From NCBI RefSeq assembly GCF_900095305.1, contig NZ_FMDO01000039.1:1-61465 (forward strand): a stretch of 61,465 nt of DNA, in the 5' to 3' direction. The translations under genes were made by a program, and so were the position numbers. Below, piece by piece: positions 21,145-29,402 of the stretch (its first letter is position 1; each line of letters begins with the position of its first letter). This stretch comes from Proteiniborus sp. DW1 (GTDB lineage Bacteria; Bacillota; Clostridia; Tissierellales; Proteiniboraceae). The notes beneath the pieces are model-generated. The model saw only the letters and a program-made list of their open reading frames with translations. It was not told the origin of the DNA and ran no database searches.

Positions 21145-21172
21145 AGTATATCTTATCTAATATTTTTGTCAA
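21145..21172 (-). promoter_or_regulatory. Sigma-A promoter of cysK
   Basis: Consensus TTGACA, a 16-bp spacer and TATACT on the minus strand, about 40 bases upstream of the cysK ATG. Confidence 0.75.
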
Positions 21173-21254
21173 GTGAATAAGTTCTAACTTTTTTAGGAAA
21201 AGTAATATTTATATAAGCTTACTCTTATTATATAAATTTATTCTAGGTGGTTTT

Positions 21255-21620
21255 ATGGTTTTTAAAAAAAGCAAAACTAAATTACTACTAATTGGATTTA
21301 TAATAGGACTAGTTAATGGACTATTTGGTTCTGGTGGTGGTACCATTGCTGTTCCAGCCTTAGTATTTATACTAGGGCTAGAGCAGCATAAAGCACACGC
21401 TACTGCCATTGGTATAATATTTCCCCTATCTCTTATTAGTTCTTTTTTATATTTTAGACATGGTGTACTAAATTTAAAAGTGGCTGGAATAGTAACTTTA
21501 GGAGGAATTATAGGAAGCTACATTGGAGCAAAAAATTTAAATAAAGTACCAAGCAATGTTCTAAAAAAGATATTTGGAGCTTTTATGATAATAGCAGCTA
21601 TAAGGATGGTTATATTATGA
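21255..21620 (+). CDS. TauE/SafE family half-transporter, first subunit
   Basis: 121 aa with about four membrane helices and the family motif GLFGSGGGTIAVPAL (about residues 22-36). Normal TauE/SafE anion exporters are about 250 aa with two such halves; this gene holds only one. Its ATGA overlap with the next gene, which encodes the other half, indicates a two-gene transporter. The substrate, perhaps a sulfur anion or organic acid, is unknown. SD AGGTGG precedes the ATG. It is divergent from cysK. Confidence 0.88.
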   Translation: MVFKKSKTKLLLIGFIIGLVNGLFGSGGGTIAVPALVFILGLEQHKAHATAIGIIFPLSLISSFLYFRHGVLNLKVAGIVTLGGIIGSYIGAKNLNKVPSNVLKKIFGAFMIIAAIRMVIL

Positions 21621-21973
21621 AATTATTTTTAATAGGCTTATTATCAGGAATAATTAGTGGGATGGGGATAGGAGGAGGAACCATTCTTATTCCAAGCCTG
21701 ATAATATTTTCTAACCTTAACCAACACCAAGCTCAAGGAATTAATCTCACTGTCTTTATTCCCATAGCAATTGTTGCTCTAATAACTCATTTTAAAGAAA
21801 AGAATATTAATTTGAAAACTGTCACTCCTATATTTTTTACTGGCTTACTTGGCGCATTTATTGGCTCATTGGTTGCAATGAAAATGACTCCATCTTTTTT
21901 AAGAAAAATATTTGCAGTTTTCTTGTTTGTCATGGGAACATATGAAATCCTCAAAAAAAACACAAAAAAATAG
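21617..21973 (+). CDS. TauE/SafE family half-transporter, second subunit
   Basis: 118 aa with about four helices and the parallel motif GMGIGGGTILIPSL (about residues 15-28). It ends in a basic tail (KKNTKK). It overlaps the first half-gene by four bases (ATGA), so the two are translationally coupled. Both reading frames are intact and each keeps its own motif and start, which argues for a true split pair and not a recent frameshift, though a frameshifted ancestor cannot be excluded. Confidence 0.88.
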   Translation: MKLFLIGLLSGIISGMGIGGGTILIPSLIIFSNLNQHQAQGINLTVFIPIAIVALITHFKEKNINLKTVTPIFFTGLLGAFIGSLVAMKMTPSFLRKIFAVFLFVMGTYEILKKNTKK

Positions 21974-21993
21974 TCTCTATAAAAAATAGAGAC
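21973..21993 (-). terminator. Terminator after the CoA-binding gene
   Basis: GTCTCTAT pairs with ATAGAGAC around a 5-base loop, followed on the minus strand by TATTTTTTTG. It also covers the end of the plus-strand TauE gene, but there is no T run in that direction. Confidence 0.8.
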
Positions 21994-21997
21994 CTTA

Positions 21998-22393
21998 TCA
22001 CTCTCCAAGTTCAACTAAAACACATACATTATAGGCTATCTTAAAGCCTAACCTTTCAGCCTCTGAAACTAACTCTTGGTTTACTGCACCTGGTTGACAC
22101 CATAGATACTCTATCTCTAATTCTTTGGCTATAGGAAGTATGTTAAAAATTGACTCAGGGGGTATTATGAAGTTAATAACATCTGGCTTCTTAGGAAGCT
22201 CCATCAAAGAATTATAACACTTTTTACCATCTATTTCATCATAACTTGGATTTATAGGATAAGTTTCATACCCACTTTCCTCTAACTTTTTCCATACCTT
22301 GTATCCAAATTTCTCCTTTTTTGCAGTAGCACCTATAACTGCCCATACTTTCTTTTCTAGCATTTTCTTTTTTAGTGTTTCAATTTTTTCCAT
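21998..22393 (-). CDS. CoA-binding domain protein (YccU-like)
   Basis: 131 aa, a single Rossmann-type CoA-binding domain like that of succinyl-CoA synthetase alpha. Motifs are WAVIGATAKKEKFGYKV, YPINPSYDEIDGKKCY and IEYLWCQPGAVNQE. The ligand and role are not established for this small family. SD AGGAGGTG precedes the ATG. It is 63 bases downstream of the yigZ-like gene. Confidence 0.88.
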   Translation of the reverse strand: MEKIETLKKKMLEKKVWAVIGATAKKEKFGYKVWKKLEESGYETYPINPSYDEIDGKKCYNSLMELPKKPDVINFIIPPESIFNILPIAKELEIEYLWCQPGAVNQELVSEAERLGFKIAYNVCVLVELGE

Positions 22394-22456
22394 CTAAGCA
22401 CCTCCTAGTTTATCATATTTACCCAAGAAGAATTAAATTTAACATAATAATAACCT

Positions 22457-23104
22457 TTACTTTACTATATTGTTATCTTTCACTGAATAATACCCTTCAT
22501 CTATTTCTTCATATGTCATTCTTGAGCTAGTTAGTTCTGTAAGCAGGTTAATTAAATTCGCTGTGTTTTCTGTTTCACATAAAATTATTAAATTAACAGC
22601 ATCATCATAAATTACATCGCTAATTATATATTCAAGCCTTAATAATTCATTTTCTACCTTTCCATAAAGAGTATAGTCAATCCTAAACTTCATTTTTTTA
22701 TAAAGTACTTTATCTACTATGAGACCTGCTTCAAGTCCTATTTTTGCTCCTTTTGTATAGGCTCTTACAAGACCTCCTGCTCCAAGCTTTATACCTCCAA
22801 AATATCTAGTAACAACAACTACTACATTCCTTAAATCTTCTTTTTTTATTACTTCTAAAACAGGGATACCAGCTGTTCCGCTAGGTTCACCATCATCACT
22901 GTATCTCTGGATATTATTGCTTTCACCAAATACATATGCATATACATTATGGGTAGCATCCTTGTGCTTTGATTTGATTTCCTGTATGAAGGCTATTGCT
23001 TCATCTTCACTTATAATTGGCTTTGCATAACCTATAAATCTTGATTTATTTATGATAATCTCATCACTTCCAAAACTATGTATTGTTCTATATTTAGTAA
23101 GCAT
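22457..23104 (-). CDS. YigZ/IMPACT family protein
   Basis: 215 aa. The N-terminal UPF0029/IMPACT domain carries SRFIGYAKPI, DATHNVYAYVFG, YSDDGEPSGTAGIPVLEVI and VTRYFGGIKLGAGGLVRAY. The C-terminal YigZ domain (about residues 140-205) resembles EF-G domain IV. A role around translation is suspected for the family but not defined. The ATG at 23104 is chosen because TTGGAGGGG lies upstream; a TTG at 23122 is inside that SD. Confidence 0.92.
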   Translation of the reverse strand: MLTKYRTIHSFGSDEIIINKSRFIGYAKPIISEDEAIAFIQEIKSKHKDATHNVYAYVFGESNNIQRYSDDGEPSGTAGIPVLEVIKKEDLRNVVVVVTRYFGGIKLGAGGLVRAYTKGAKIGLEAGLIVDKVLYKKMKFRIDYTLYGKVENELLRLEYIISDVIYDDAVNLIILCETENTANLINLLTELTSSRMTYEEIDEGYYSVKDNNIVK

Positions 23105-23161
23105 CTCGTTTATCCCCTCCAATTCATAGTTAAATTATATCATTATTATATAAAAAAAATA

Positions 23162-23182
23162 AAGGGTAGATAATCTACCCTT
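23162..23182 (-). terminator. Terminator overlapping the Nudix gene end
   Basis: A perfect 9-bp stem AAGGGTAGA/TCTACCCTT with a 3-base loop, then TATTTTTTTT on the minus strand. Confidence 0.9.
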
Positions 23183-23615
23183 ATACCAAAATAGCTTCCT
23201 TCTCTTTTAATTTTAAAAATTTTCTATAAGAAAGGCTTACTAAAGACTTATCTTGACTATAAGTTATCATATCGATAGCTTCGTCAACATTATAAAAGCC
23301 TGCCTCTAATATCCCACAATCTTTGTTAACTACATAATTAGTGTCCTTAGCTTCCATGATGAACCATGTTATTTCATTACATACTGGTTGTTGCCTAGAA
23401 AAAGAATAAAATTCGTAACTAGTTTCCCCGGCTGTAGATATAATCTCCACATCAAGCCCTGCCTCCTCTTTGACACGCTCCATTGCTGTCTCAGAAGCTA
23501 AGAAACCATCACGAATTTTACCTTTTGGTAGAACCCATTCGTTTTTTTCATTTTGCATAATGAAAACCTTTTCATCATGGAAAACAACACCACCTGCGCA
23601 ACTTCTAAATATCAT
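23181..23615 (-). CDS. Nudix-fold protein with degenerate Nudix box
   Basis: 144 aa. The fold is recognised from SCAGGVVFHDEKVFIMQ and WVLPKGKIRDG. The box differs from the canonical G-x5-E-x7-RE-U-x-EE-x-GU: the first Glu is Phe (DGF), and RE is reversed to ER, while EEAGL is kept (about residues 31-54). The protein may hydrolyse poorly, have a different metal arrangement, or bind a nucleotide as a sensor. SD GGGAGG precedes the ATG. It has its own promoter and terminator. Confidence 0.82.
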   Translation of the reverse strand: MIFRSCAGGVVFHDEKVFIMQNEKNEWVLPKGKIRDGFLASETAMERVKEEAGLDVEIISTAGETSYEFYSFSRQQPVCNEITWFIMEAKDTNYVVNKDCGILEAGFYNVDEAIDMITYSQDKSLVSLSYRKFLKLKEKEAILV

Positions 23616-23644
23616 GGTAAACGCCTCCCTCTTCTTTTATATTA

Positions 23645-23673
23645 ATAATACAATAAGTTTTGAACAATTTCAA
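23645..23673 (-). promoter_or_regulatory. Sigma-A promoter of the Nudix gene
   Basis: TTGAAA, a 17-bp spacer and TATTAT on the minus strand, about 30 bases from the start codon. Confidence 0.65.
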
Positions 23674-23777
23674 TACTTTTCAGAAAATTTCATATTTCAT
23701 TAATTTAATAATAATATGCTTCAATTAAGTTTTTATATTCATAATAAATAATTCTTTTTAAAAAAACTTGACAATTT

Positions 23778-23794
23778 GAGCTTAAGGTAAGCTC
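23778..23794 (+). repeat. Inverted repeat GAGCTTA-AGG-TAAGCTC
   Basis: A perfect 7-bp inverted repeat with a 3-base centre that ends on the base before an ATG at 23795, and encloses the only SD-like AAGG of that frame. A TTGACA hexamer lies just before it, but there is no matching -10 box. Confidence 0.6.
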
Positions 23795-24025
23795 ATGGAT
23801 AGAATTTATTATAGTTTTGATGACTCTCATTCTTCTGTTTTTACTGCTGTTATATATAATTATTACCAAAAAACTAAAAGCTTTAAAAGAATATATACCA
23901 ACCATTCCTTACTTTTAACACATTGTCTAAGCAAAAATAGGGTAAAATCTGTTTTTTCCCAGAAGGCTACAATTTGTAGCCTTCTGAAGACCTATAGCTG
24001 CTTATGTAACTTTGAAAAACTATAA
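23795..24025 (+). pseudogene. Possible remnant of a DUF3189-like gene
   Basis: A 76-codon plus-strand frame whose first 25 residues (RIYYSFDDSHSSVFTAVIYN) resemble the start of DUF3189 proteins, which open with IYYCYGG-HSS-like sequence and are about 150 aa long. The second half shows no likeness and includes the palindrome at 23961-23985, so the gene would be truncated and rearranged. The attribution is from memory of the family and is weak; the frame could be chance. Confidence 0.25.
23961..23985. repeat. Perfect 11-bp palindrome without a T tract
   Basis: AGAAGGCTACA and TGTAGCCTTCT flank a 3-base centre. The stem is as strong as any terminator in the window, but neither strand has a T run after it. 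It lies 83 bases past the hflX stop. Confidence 0.85.
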
Positions 24026-24067
24026 TAATTTTTTTCAAATAGATTCAAATACTAAAGAAACGATTTA

Positions 24068-25363
24068 TTAATCCTCACTACTAGTAACAACAAACCGTTT
24101 ATACTTTTCATAATCAATAGAATCTAGTGTTGTAGTAATTAAGGTCCCTCTCTCTTTATATTCATATCTTTCAACCTTTGTATTGTCAAATAAATAATTT
24201 GATAAGCCTCCTTCAAAGTACGGCACTAACAAATCCACTTTATAGAACTTTTGTGGCAAATTATCTTGTATCATTTGAACTAAAAGTTCTATATTGTATC
24301 CAGTTTTGGCTGATATTTTTACAATTGGTCCTTGGATATTAGCAATTACTTCGTTTTTCACAATATCTGCCTTATTAAAAACAGTTATTATGGGCTTATC
24401 TAATACTTCTAAGTCTTTTAATATATTAAGAGTTGTCTGAGTTTGAATATTTATGTCTTGATTAGTCATATCTATAACATGTAAGAGTAAATCTGCATAC
24501 TTCACTTCTTCTAGTGTACCTTTAAAAGCTTCTATTAGCTTAGTAGGAAGCTGACTTACAAAACCAACAGTATCCGTAACCAAAAAGCTCTGGCCATTTG
24601 GTAGCACACTTTTTCTCAAGGTAGTATCTAGTGTAGCAAATAGCATATTCTCAACATAAACTTCCCTATCTTTGCTGTATCCTTCATCAAGCTTTGTAAG
24701 ACTGTTTAGTAATGTTGATTTACCTGCATTGGTATAACCGACTAGTGCAACTATAGGTATTTCGGACTCCTGTCTTTTTTTTCTTTTAATCCTTCTTACA
24801 TTTTCTAATTCTTTCAACTCTTTTTCAATATCAGTGATACGACGAGAAATATGCCTCCTATCCGTCTCAAGCTTTTGCTCTCCTGGTCCCCTAGTCCCAA
24901 TACCTCCACCCGTTCTAGACAGTTGCTTTCCTAATCCAATTAATCTAGGTAGCATGTATTTAAGTTGAGCTAATTCAACCTGAAGCCTACCTTCTTTGCT
25001 AGTGGCTCTTTTTGCAAAAATATCTAGTATTAAATTAGTTCTATCTATTATTTTCCTGTTTAAAATTGATTCAAGATTTCTAATCTGCGCTCCTGTAAGT
25101 TCATTGTTAAATACTATGGTATCAATATCTAATTCATCACAGCATAAAGCTATTTCTTCTGCTTTACCTTTACCAATATAATATGCTGTATCTATTCTGT
25201 CCTTGTTTTGAACTACTTCACTTACTACTATTCCCCCAGCTGCATAAACTAGCTCCTTTAATTCATTCATAGAACTGTCTATATCAATATCACTTTTTTT
25301 ATCTAAGTTCACGCCTACAATAAGTACCTTTTCTTGTTTATCAATATTTTGAATATCGTGCAT
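24068..25363 (-). CDS. hflX: GTPase HflX
   Basis: 431 aa ribosome-associated GTPase, which in other bacteria splits stalled 70S ribosomes. The N-terminal HflX domain has YYIGKGKAEEI and FNNELTGAQIRNLE; the linker has SRTGGGIGTRGPGEQKLE. G1 is GYTNAGKS (209-216), followed by FATLDTT, DTVGFVSQLP and NKAD. SD AGAGGTG precedes the ATG. No hfq or hflKC genes are nearby. Confidence 0.96.
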   Translation of the reverse strand: MHDIQNIDKQEKVLIVGVNLDKKSDIDIDSSMNELKELVYAAGGIVVSEVVQNKDRIDTAYYIGKGKAEEIALCCDELDIDTIVFNNELTGAQIRNLESILNRKIIDRTNLILDIFAKRATSKEGRLQVELAQLKYMLPRLIGLGKQLSRTGGGIGTRGPGEQKLETDRRHISRRITDIEKELKELENVRRIKRKKRQESEIPIVALVGYTNAGKSTLLNSLTKLDEGYSKDREVYVENMLFATLDTTLRKSVLPNGQSFLVTDTVGFVSQLPTKLIEAFKGTLEEVKYADLLLHVIDMTNQDINIQTQTTLNILKDLEVLDKPIITVFNKADIVKNEVIANIQGPIVKISAKTGYNIELLVQMIQDNLPQKFYKVDLLVPYFEGGLSNYLFDNTKVERYEYKERGTLITTTLDSIDYEKYKRFVVTSSED

Positions 25364-25407
25364 TATTTCACCTCTTAAGAGTATTTTTTACTCATCTAGT
25401 AATTTTA

Positions 25408-25435
25408 ATTATATAATAATAGTTATATAATTCAA
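25408..25435 (-). promoter_or_regulatory. Possible sigma-A promoter of hflX
   Basis: TTGAAT, a 16-bp spacer and TATAAT on the minus strand, about 45 bases upstream of the hflX start. Confidence 0.5.
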
Positions 25436-25455
25436 GTTTTATATTATCTGGTTGC

Positions 25456-26100
25456 TTAGTCAATAATATTAGGAACCTCTTCTTCGGGTATAAAAACATA
25501 GCTCTCAGGTACATCTCCAACTATAATTGTTTCTGCAACTGGAATATTTGTCACTATTTTAATAACATCAGATGCAAGAGGTACTATTACTCTTACTTCA
25601 GTAATTATAACTAAATATACTTTATGTATAGTCTGATTTATTCCAGACTCAATAAATTCCGTAGTAAAGTCTACAGTTACGGTTCCTTGAGGAACAATAG
25701 TAATATTAATATTGGGTCCCTTAATTAGCTGTGAATTAAGAGCATTACCTATGGGGATCTTAACTGGTTTAGCTGCAACATTTCTAATATTCTCTTGTAC
25801 TTCTAAAGCTACGTCTGAAGCAATGCTGTTCATCATTATAGTATTAGCCTGCATCATAGTTACTTTACCATCTTTATCAAAGTTAACAAATATGAGATCC
25901 TTATATTTAATATCATCTTTTATTTTATTCTTTACTGCCTCGTTTATAGCTTGTGTTGCAACTTTTCTTGCTTGGACTTCTGACACTGCTAAAACAGTAG
26001 GTTTTATGTTTTTGTCTATCCAAACAAATCCATATATTAATAAAACAAAAAAGATAACAGTGATAATGAATAGTCTGTTCTTTTTATTTCTTCTTTTCAA
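25456..26100 (-). CDS. yunB: Sporulation protein YunB
   Basis: 214 aa with an N-terminal membrane helix (about residues 9-28) and an extracytoplasmic remainder, matching YunB (NEAVKNKIKDDIKYKDLI; VPQGTVTVDFTTEFIESGINQT; TNIPVAETIIVGDVPESY). In Bacillus yunB is expressed in the mother cell under sigma-E and is needed for normal sporulation; its molecular role is unclear. The start is a TTG behind GGGGTG. A CATATATT element 24 bases upstream resembles a sigma-E -10, but its -35 is poor. Confidence 0.88.
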   Translation of the reverse strand: MKRRNKKNRLFIITVIFFVLLIYGFVWIDKNIKPTVLAVSEVQARKVATQAINEAVKNKIKDDIKYKDLIFVNFDKDGKVTMMQANTIMMNSIASDVALEVQENIRNVAAKPVKIPIGNALNSQLIKGPNINITIVPQGTVTVDFTTEFIESGINQTIHKVYLVIITEVRVIVPLASDVIKIVTNIPVAETIIVGDVPESYVFIPEEEVPNIID

Positions 26101-26421
26101 AACAACACCCCTTCTACAATATATGTAATTAATTTTAAATGTTTAAAATAATTAATAATATTGTTCTTATATAATAGAACTTTTTTGCAATAATTATAGT
26201 CATACTATTATGAATGGAAGCAATAAATAATGGTATACTCCTAATATATTAAATAATTTAATTAATATTATTCTATATAACAATTTTAAGACCAACACAA
26301 TAGTAGAAGAACATACATTCGTTTTTTAGTGCTAATATTATTAACAAATTATAAGTATTATGATATAATTTCTATGATATAGGCTTATGATGTTTCCACC
26401 TATATATTAAGGAGGTTAGTT
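26101..26421. other. Divergent intergenic region of yunB and PBP1A
   Basis: 321 very AT-rich bases. They hold the PBP1A promoter (26341-26369) and must hold that of yunB. A short hairpin-like TTCTTATATAATAGAA is the only other structure seen. No gene is apparent. Confidence 0.55.
26341..26369 (+). promoter_or_regulatory. Sigma-A promoter of the PBP1A gene
   Basis: TTAACA, a 17-bp spacer and TATAAT on the plus strand, about 50 bases upstream of the ATG at 26422. Confidence 0.7.
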
Positions 26422-29355
26422 ATGACACAAGAAAATTCAAGCAAAGACAGCAAAAAGAAAAAAAATAGAAATAAGAAAAAGAAGCTAAGTATTTTTAGAC
26501 TTATCATAGTATCTTTCTTAATAGTAGGCTTCATTGCAGCAGGAATAGTTGGGGGATATGTGCTTGCTGTTATAAAAACAGCCCCTAAAATTGATCCTAC
26601 AAGCATTGATGATTACCTACATCAAAACTCTTATATTCTTGACGAAAACGGTAATGTTATAGAAAAATTGCTTACTGTACAAAATAGAACTTCTGTAACC
26701 CTAGATAAAATACCTAAGAATCTTCAAAATGCCTTTATTGCAATAGAAGATGAGAGATTTATAGACCATATAGGTGTAGATATTAGAGGTATAATGAGTG
26801 CTATTGTAGATAATATTAAAGCAGGTGCAACAGTTAGGGGAGCAAGTACTATAACTCAACAGCTAGCTAGAAACCTTTATTTGACACATGAAAAAAAGCT
26901 AGACCGTAAGATAAAAGAAGCTTATCTGGCTATTCAAATTGAAAAACAGCTTACAAAAGAGCAAATTCTAGAAGCATATTTAAATACAAGCTATCTAGGC
27001 CAGGGTGCATATGGAGTTCAGGAAGCTGCACAAACTTATTTTTCTAAGGATGTAGGTGATTTAACTTTAGCCGAGTGTGCATTAATAGCTGGGCTTACTA
27101 AAGATCCTAATCATCTGCCCCCATACAAGCTTTATTTACCAGATGATGTCGATGATGATGACGATGTAGTCGGTCAAGTAGATATTCTGGGTACCAGATA
27201 TATTGCTGTATATAATCCAGCTCCTATTAAGAGACAACAAACTATACTATATAAAATGAAAGAGTTAGGCTATATTAGTGAATCAGAGTATGAAGAAGCT
27301 ATGAATGAGGACATAAGAAGTGCTATTAAACCTGGCAAAAGGGAATTGATGGGAATTACTTCTTACTTTGCAGATTATGTAAAAACACAGGTTTTAAATG
27401 ATTTAATTGAAAAAGCAGGATACACACAAGAAGAAGCTGAAAACAAACTCTATAAGGGTGGTCTTAAAATCTATTCAACTATGAATTTAGAAATGCAGCA
27501 AAAAGTTGAGAGAGCTTATGAAAATTTTGGAGAAATCCTAGTTGGTGGAAACTTAGACAAGATTAAAGGTCCTATTCTTGTTGAATGGTCTTTAGATAAA
27601 AACAAAAATATTATTGGTGAAGATAAAAAAATTGTTCTTTACAAAGAATCAAATCTAATAGATGAAAATGGCTATTTAATCATAGATTCAGGAACATACA
27701 ACGTAACTGATGATGGTGATTTAGTTATTAAAAACAATAAGCTAAATATCTATCCAAAAACTATTGATATTGAAGATTATTATACAATAGATGAGAAAAA
27801 GAATCTTGTTAAGCATGTAGTAGGTTCTTTAGCTCTTACAATGGATAACTATTATGTTAGCGATAATAAAGAGCTTGTCATTAAAAGTTCATATCTTGGT
27901 GATAATAAGGATTTTTATAAAGTAAACGAGAATGGTACTCTGTTAATTAATCCAAAATACTTTCAAAACAATGATAAAAATGGCGTAGTTCAACCGCAGT
28001 CTGCAACTGTTGTCATAGATTACTATACTGGTCAGATAAAGGCCTTAGTTGGTGGGAGAGATGTTGAAGGGAGCAGACTGTTTAATAGGGCACTTTCACA
28101 GCGTCAGCCAGGTTCTGCAATCAAGCCTATTGCAGTGTATTTACCTGCATTAGATAATGGCTTTACTGCTGCAAGTGTTATTGATGACATACCTCATTAT
28201 AATCAAAACGGAAAATTATGGCCTAGAAACTGGTACACTGGTTATCGTGGGCTAATGACACTAAGAGAATCCGTAGAACAATCTGTAAACGTAAACTCTG
28301 TCAAGATGTTAAGTAATATTGGTACTGATATTTCAAAAGAATATTTGGCAAAGCTAGGCATAATAAAAGAAAATGGAAAGGATAGCTTTGTAACTAGACA
28401 AGAAAATAATAGAACCAATGACGAAAATTTATCTGCTTTAGGTTTAGGGGGTATGACTAAAGGTCTAACTCCATTAGAAATAGCATCTGCCTATGGTGCA
28501 ATTGCTAATAACGGCGTAGCCATTGAACCTATAGCCTATACCAAGGTATTAGATAGATATGACAATGTTATATTGGAGAATACTCCTAAAAAAACAAAAG
28601 TAGCATCTCCAGAAGCATCTTACATCATGTCTGACATTTTAAGAACTACTGTATATAATGGTATTGCTGGAAGAGCCAAACTAAAAAACAATTTACAAAT
28701 ACCTGTAGCTGGAAAAACAGGTACAACACAAGATCAAGGTGATGTATGGTTCGCAGGATATACCCCTTATTATGTAGCTGCAGTTTGGATAGGAAACGAT
28801 TCTCCTCAAATTAAATTATCAAGGGGTAGTGTAATTGCATCAGAGTTCTGGTCATACATCATGACTAATATTCATGAAGATTATGAGCCTAAGAGCTTTT
28901 CAAAAGTCGATAATATCATCACAAAGCAAATATGTAAAATATCTGGTAAACTTGCAACCGATTTGTGTGCTCGTGACCCAAGAGGAAGTACTGTAAGGAC
29001 AGAAATATTTGCCAAGGGAACTGAGCCCACTGAAGAATGTGATATCCATGTAGAAGTAGCGATAGATACTAGCACAGGTAAACTTGCTTCAGAATATTGT
29101 CCATCAGAATTAGTTGAAAACAAAGTATTTATTAGGCGTACTCCACCATATAACCCAAGTGAACATAATGGATTGGTGCCAAATGATTACCAGTATACTG
29201 TACCTACTGACGAATGCGATATACATGTTGAAGCTCCAGTAGTAGATGATGATAATTGGTTTGATTGGCTTGATTATTGGCTCAATAACAATAGTGACAA
29301 TAACAACGACGACGACTCATATGGAGATGATAGCTCAGATTCTAACGATGATTAA
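26422..29355 (+). CDS. Class A penicillin-binding protein (transglycosylase/transpeptidase)
   Basis: 977 aa PBP1A type. A very basic cytoplasmic tail (residues 8-21) precedes one membrane helix (about 25-51). The GT51 domain has its catalytic Glu in EDERFIDH (109-116), STITQQLARNLY and EAYLNTSYLGQGAYG. A linker (about 380-515) is built of short repeats. The transpeptidase has S565-xx-K568, S621-V-N and K765-TG. Two ECDIHVE motifs (872-878, 931-937) and an Asp/Asn/Ser-rich acidic end follow. SD AAGGAGG precedes the ATG. It is one of only a few plus-strand genes. Confidence 0.96.
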   Translation: MTQENSSKDSKKKKNRNKKKKLSIFRLIIVSFLIVGFIAAGIVGGYVLAVIKTAPKIDPTSIDDYLHQNSYILDENGNVIEKLLTVQNRTSVTLDKIPKNLQNAFIAIEDERFIDHIGVDIRGIMSAIVDNIKAGATVRGASTITQQLARNLYLTHEKKLDRKIKEAYLAIQIEKQLTKEQILEAYLNTSYLGQGAYGVQEAAQTYFSKDVGDLTLAECALIAGLTKDPNHLPPYKLYLPDDVDDDDDVVGQVDILGTRYIAVYNPAPIKRQQTILYKMKELGYISESEYEEAMNEDIRSAIKPGKRELMGITSYFADYVKTQVLNDLIEKAGYTQEEAENKLYKGGLKIYSTMNLEMQQKVERAYENFGEILVGGNLDKIKGPILVEWSLDKNKNIIGEDKKIVLYKESNLIDENGYLIIDSGTYNVTDDGDLVIKNNKLNIYPKTIDIEDYYTIDEKKNLVKHVVGSLALTMDNYYVSDNKELVIKSSYLGDNKDFYKVNENGTLLINPKYFQNNDKNGVVQPQSATVVIDYYTGQIKALVGGRDVEGSRLFNRALSQRQPGSAIKPIAVYLPALDNGFTAASVIDDIPHYNQNGKLWPRNWYTGYRGLMTLRESVEQSVNVNSVKMLSNIGTDISKEYLAKLGIIKENGKDSFVTRQENNRTNDENLSALGLGGMTKGLTPLEIASAYGAIANNGVAIEPIAYTKVLDRYDNVILENTPKKTKVASPEASYIMSDILRTTVYNGIAGRAKLKNNLQIPVAGKTGTTQDQGDVWFAGYTPYYVAAVWIGNDSPQIKLSRGSVIASEFWSYIMTNIHEDYEPKSFSKVDNIITKQICKISGKLATDLCARDPRGSTVRTEIFAKGTEPTEECDIHVEVAIDTSTGKLASEYCPSELVENKVFIRRTPPYNPSEHNGLVPNDYQYTVPTDECDIHVEAPVVDDDNWFDWLDYWLNNNSDNNNDDDSYGDDSSDSNDD

Positions 29356-29369
29356 TTAGTGATACTATC

Positions 29370-29402
29370 AAAACTAGAGACCAGTCACTGGTCTCTAGTT
29401 TT
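29370..29402. terminator. Bidirectional terminator between PBP1A and spoVAEa
   Basis: A perfect 15-bp stem AAAACTAGAGACCAG/CTGGTCTCTAGTTTT with a 3-base loop. T runs follow in both directions, serving the convergent PBP1A and spoVA transcripts. Confidence 0.95.

Noticed and set aside
21186-21254. Promoter for the TauE pair
   Set aside because: Several AT-rich -10-like hexamers are present, but none has a convincing -35, so no site is listed.
23705-23905. 66-codon minus-strand frame in the hflX-Nudix gap
   Set aside because: No SD, no similarity and strongly biased AT-rich composition.
26101-26140. Sigma-E promoter of yunB
   Set aside because: A CATATATT -10-like element exists, but at 13-15 bp upstream only about three of seven -35 bases match.
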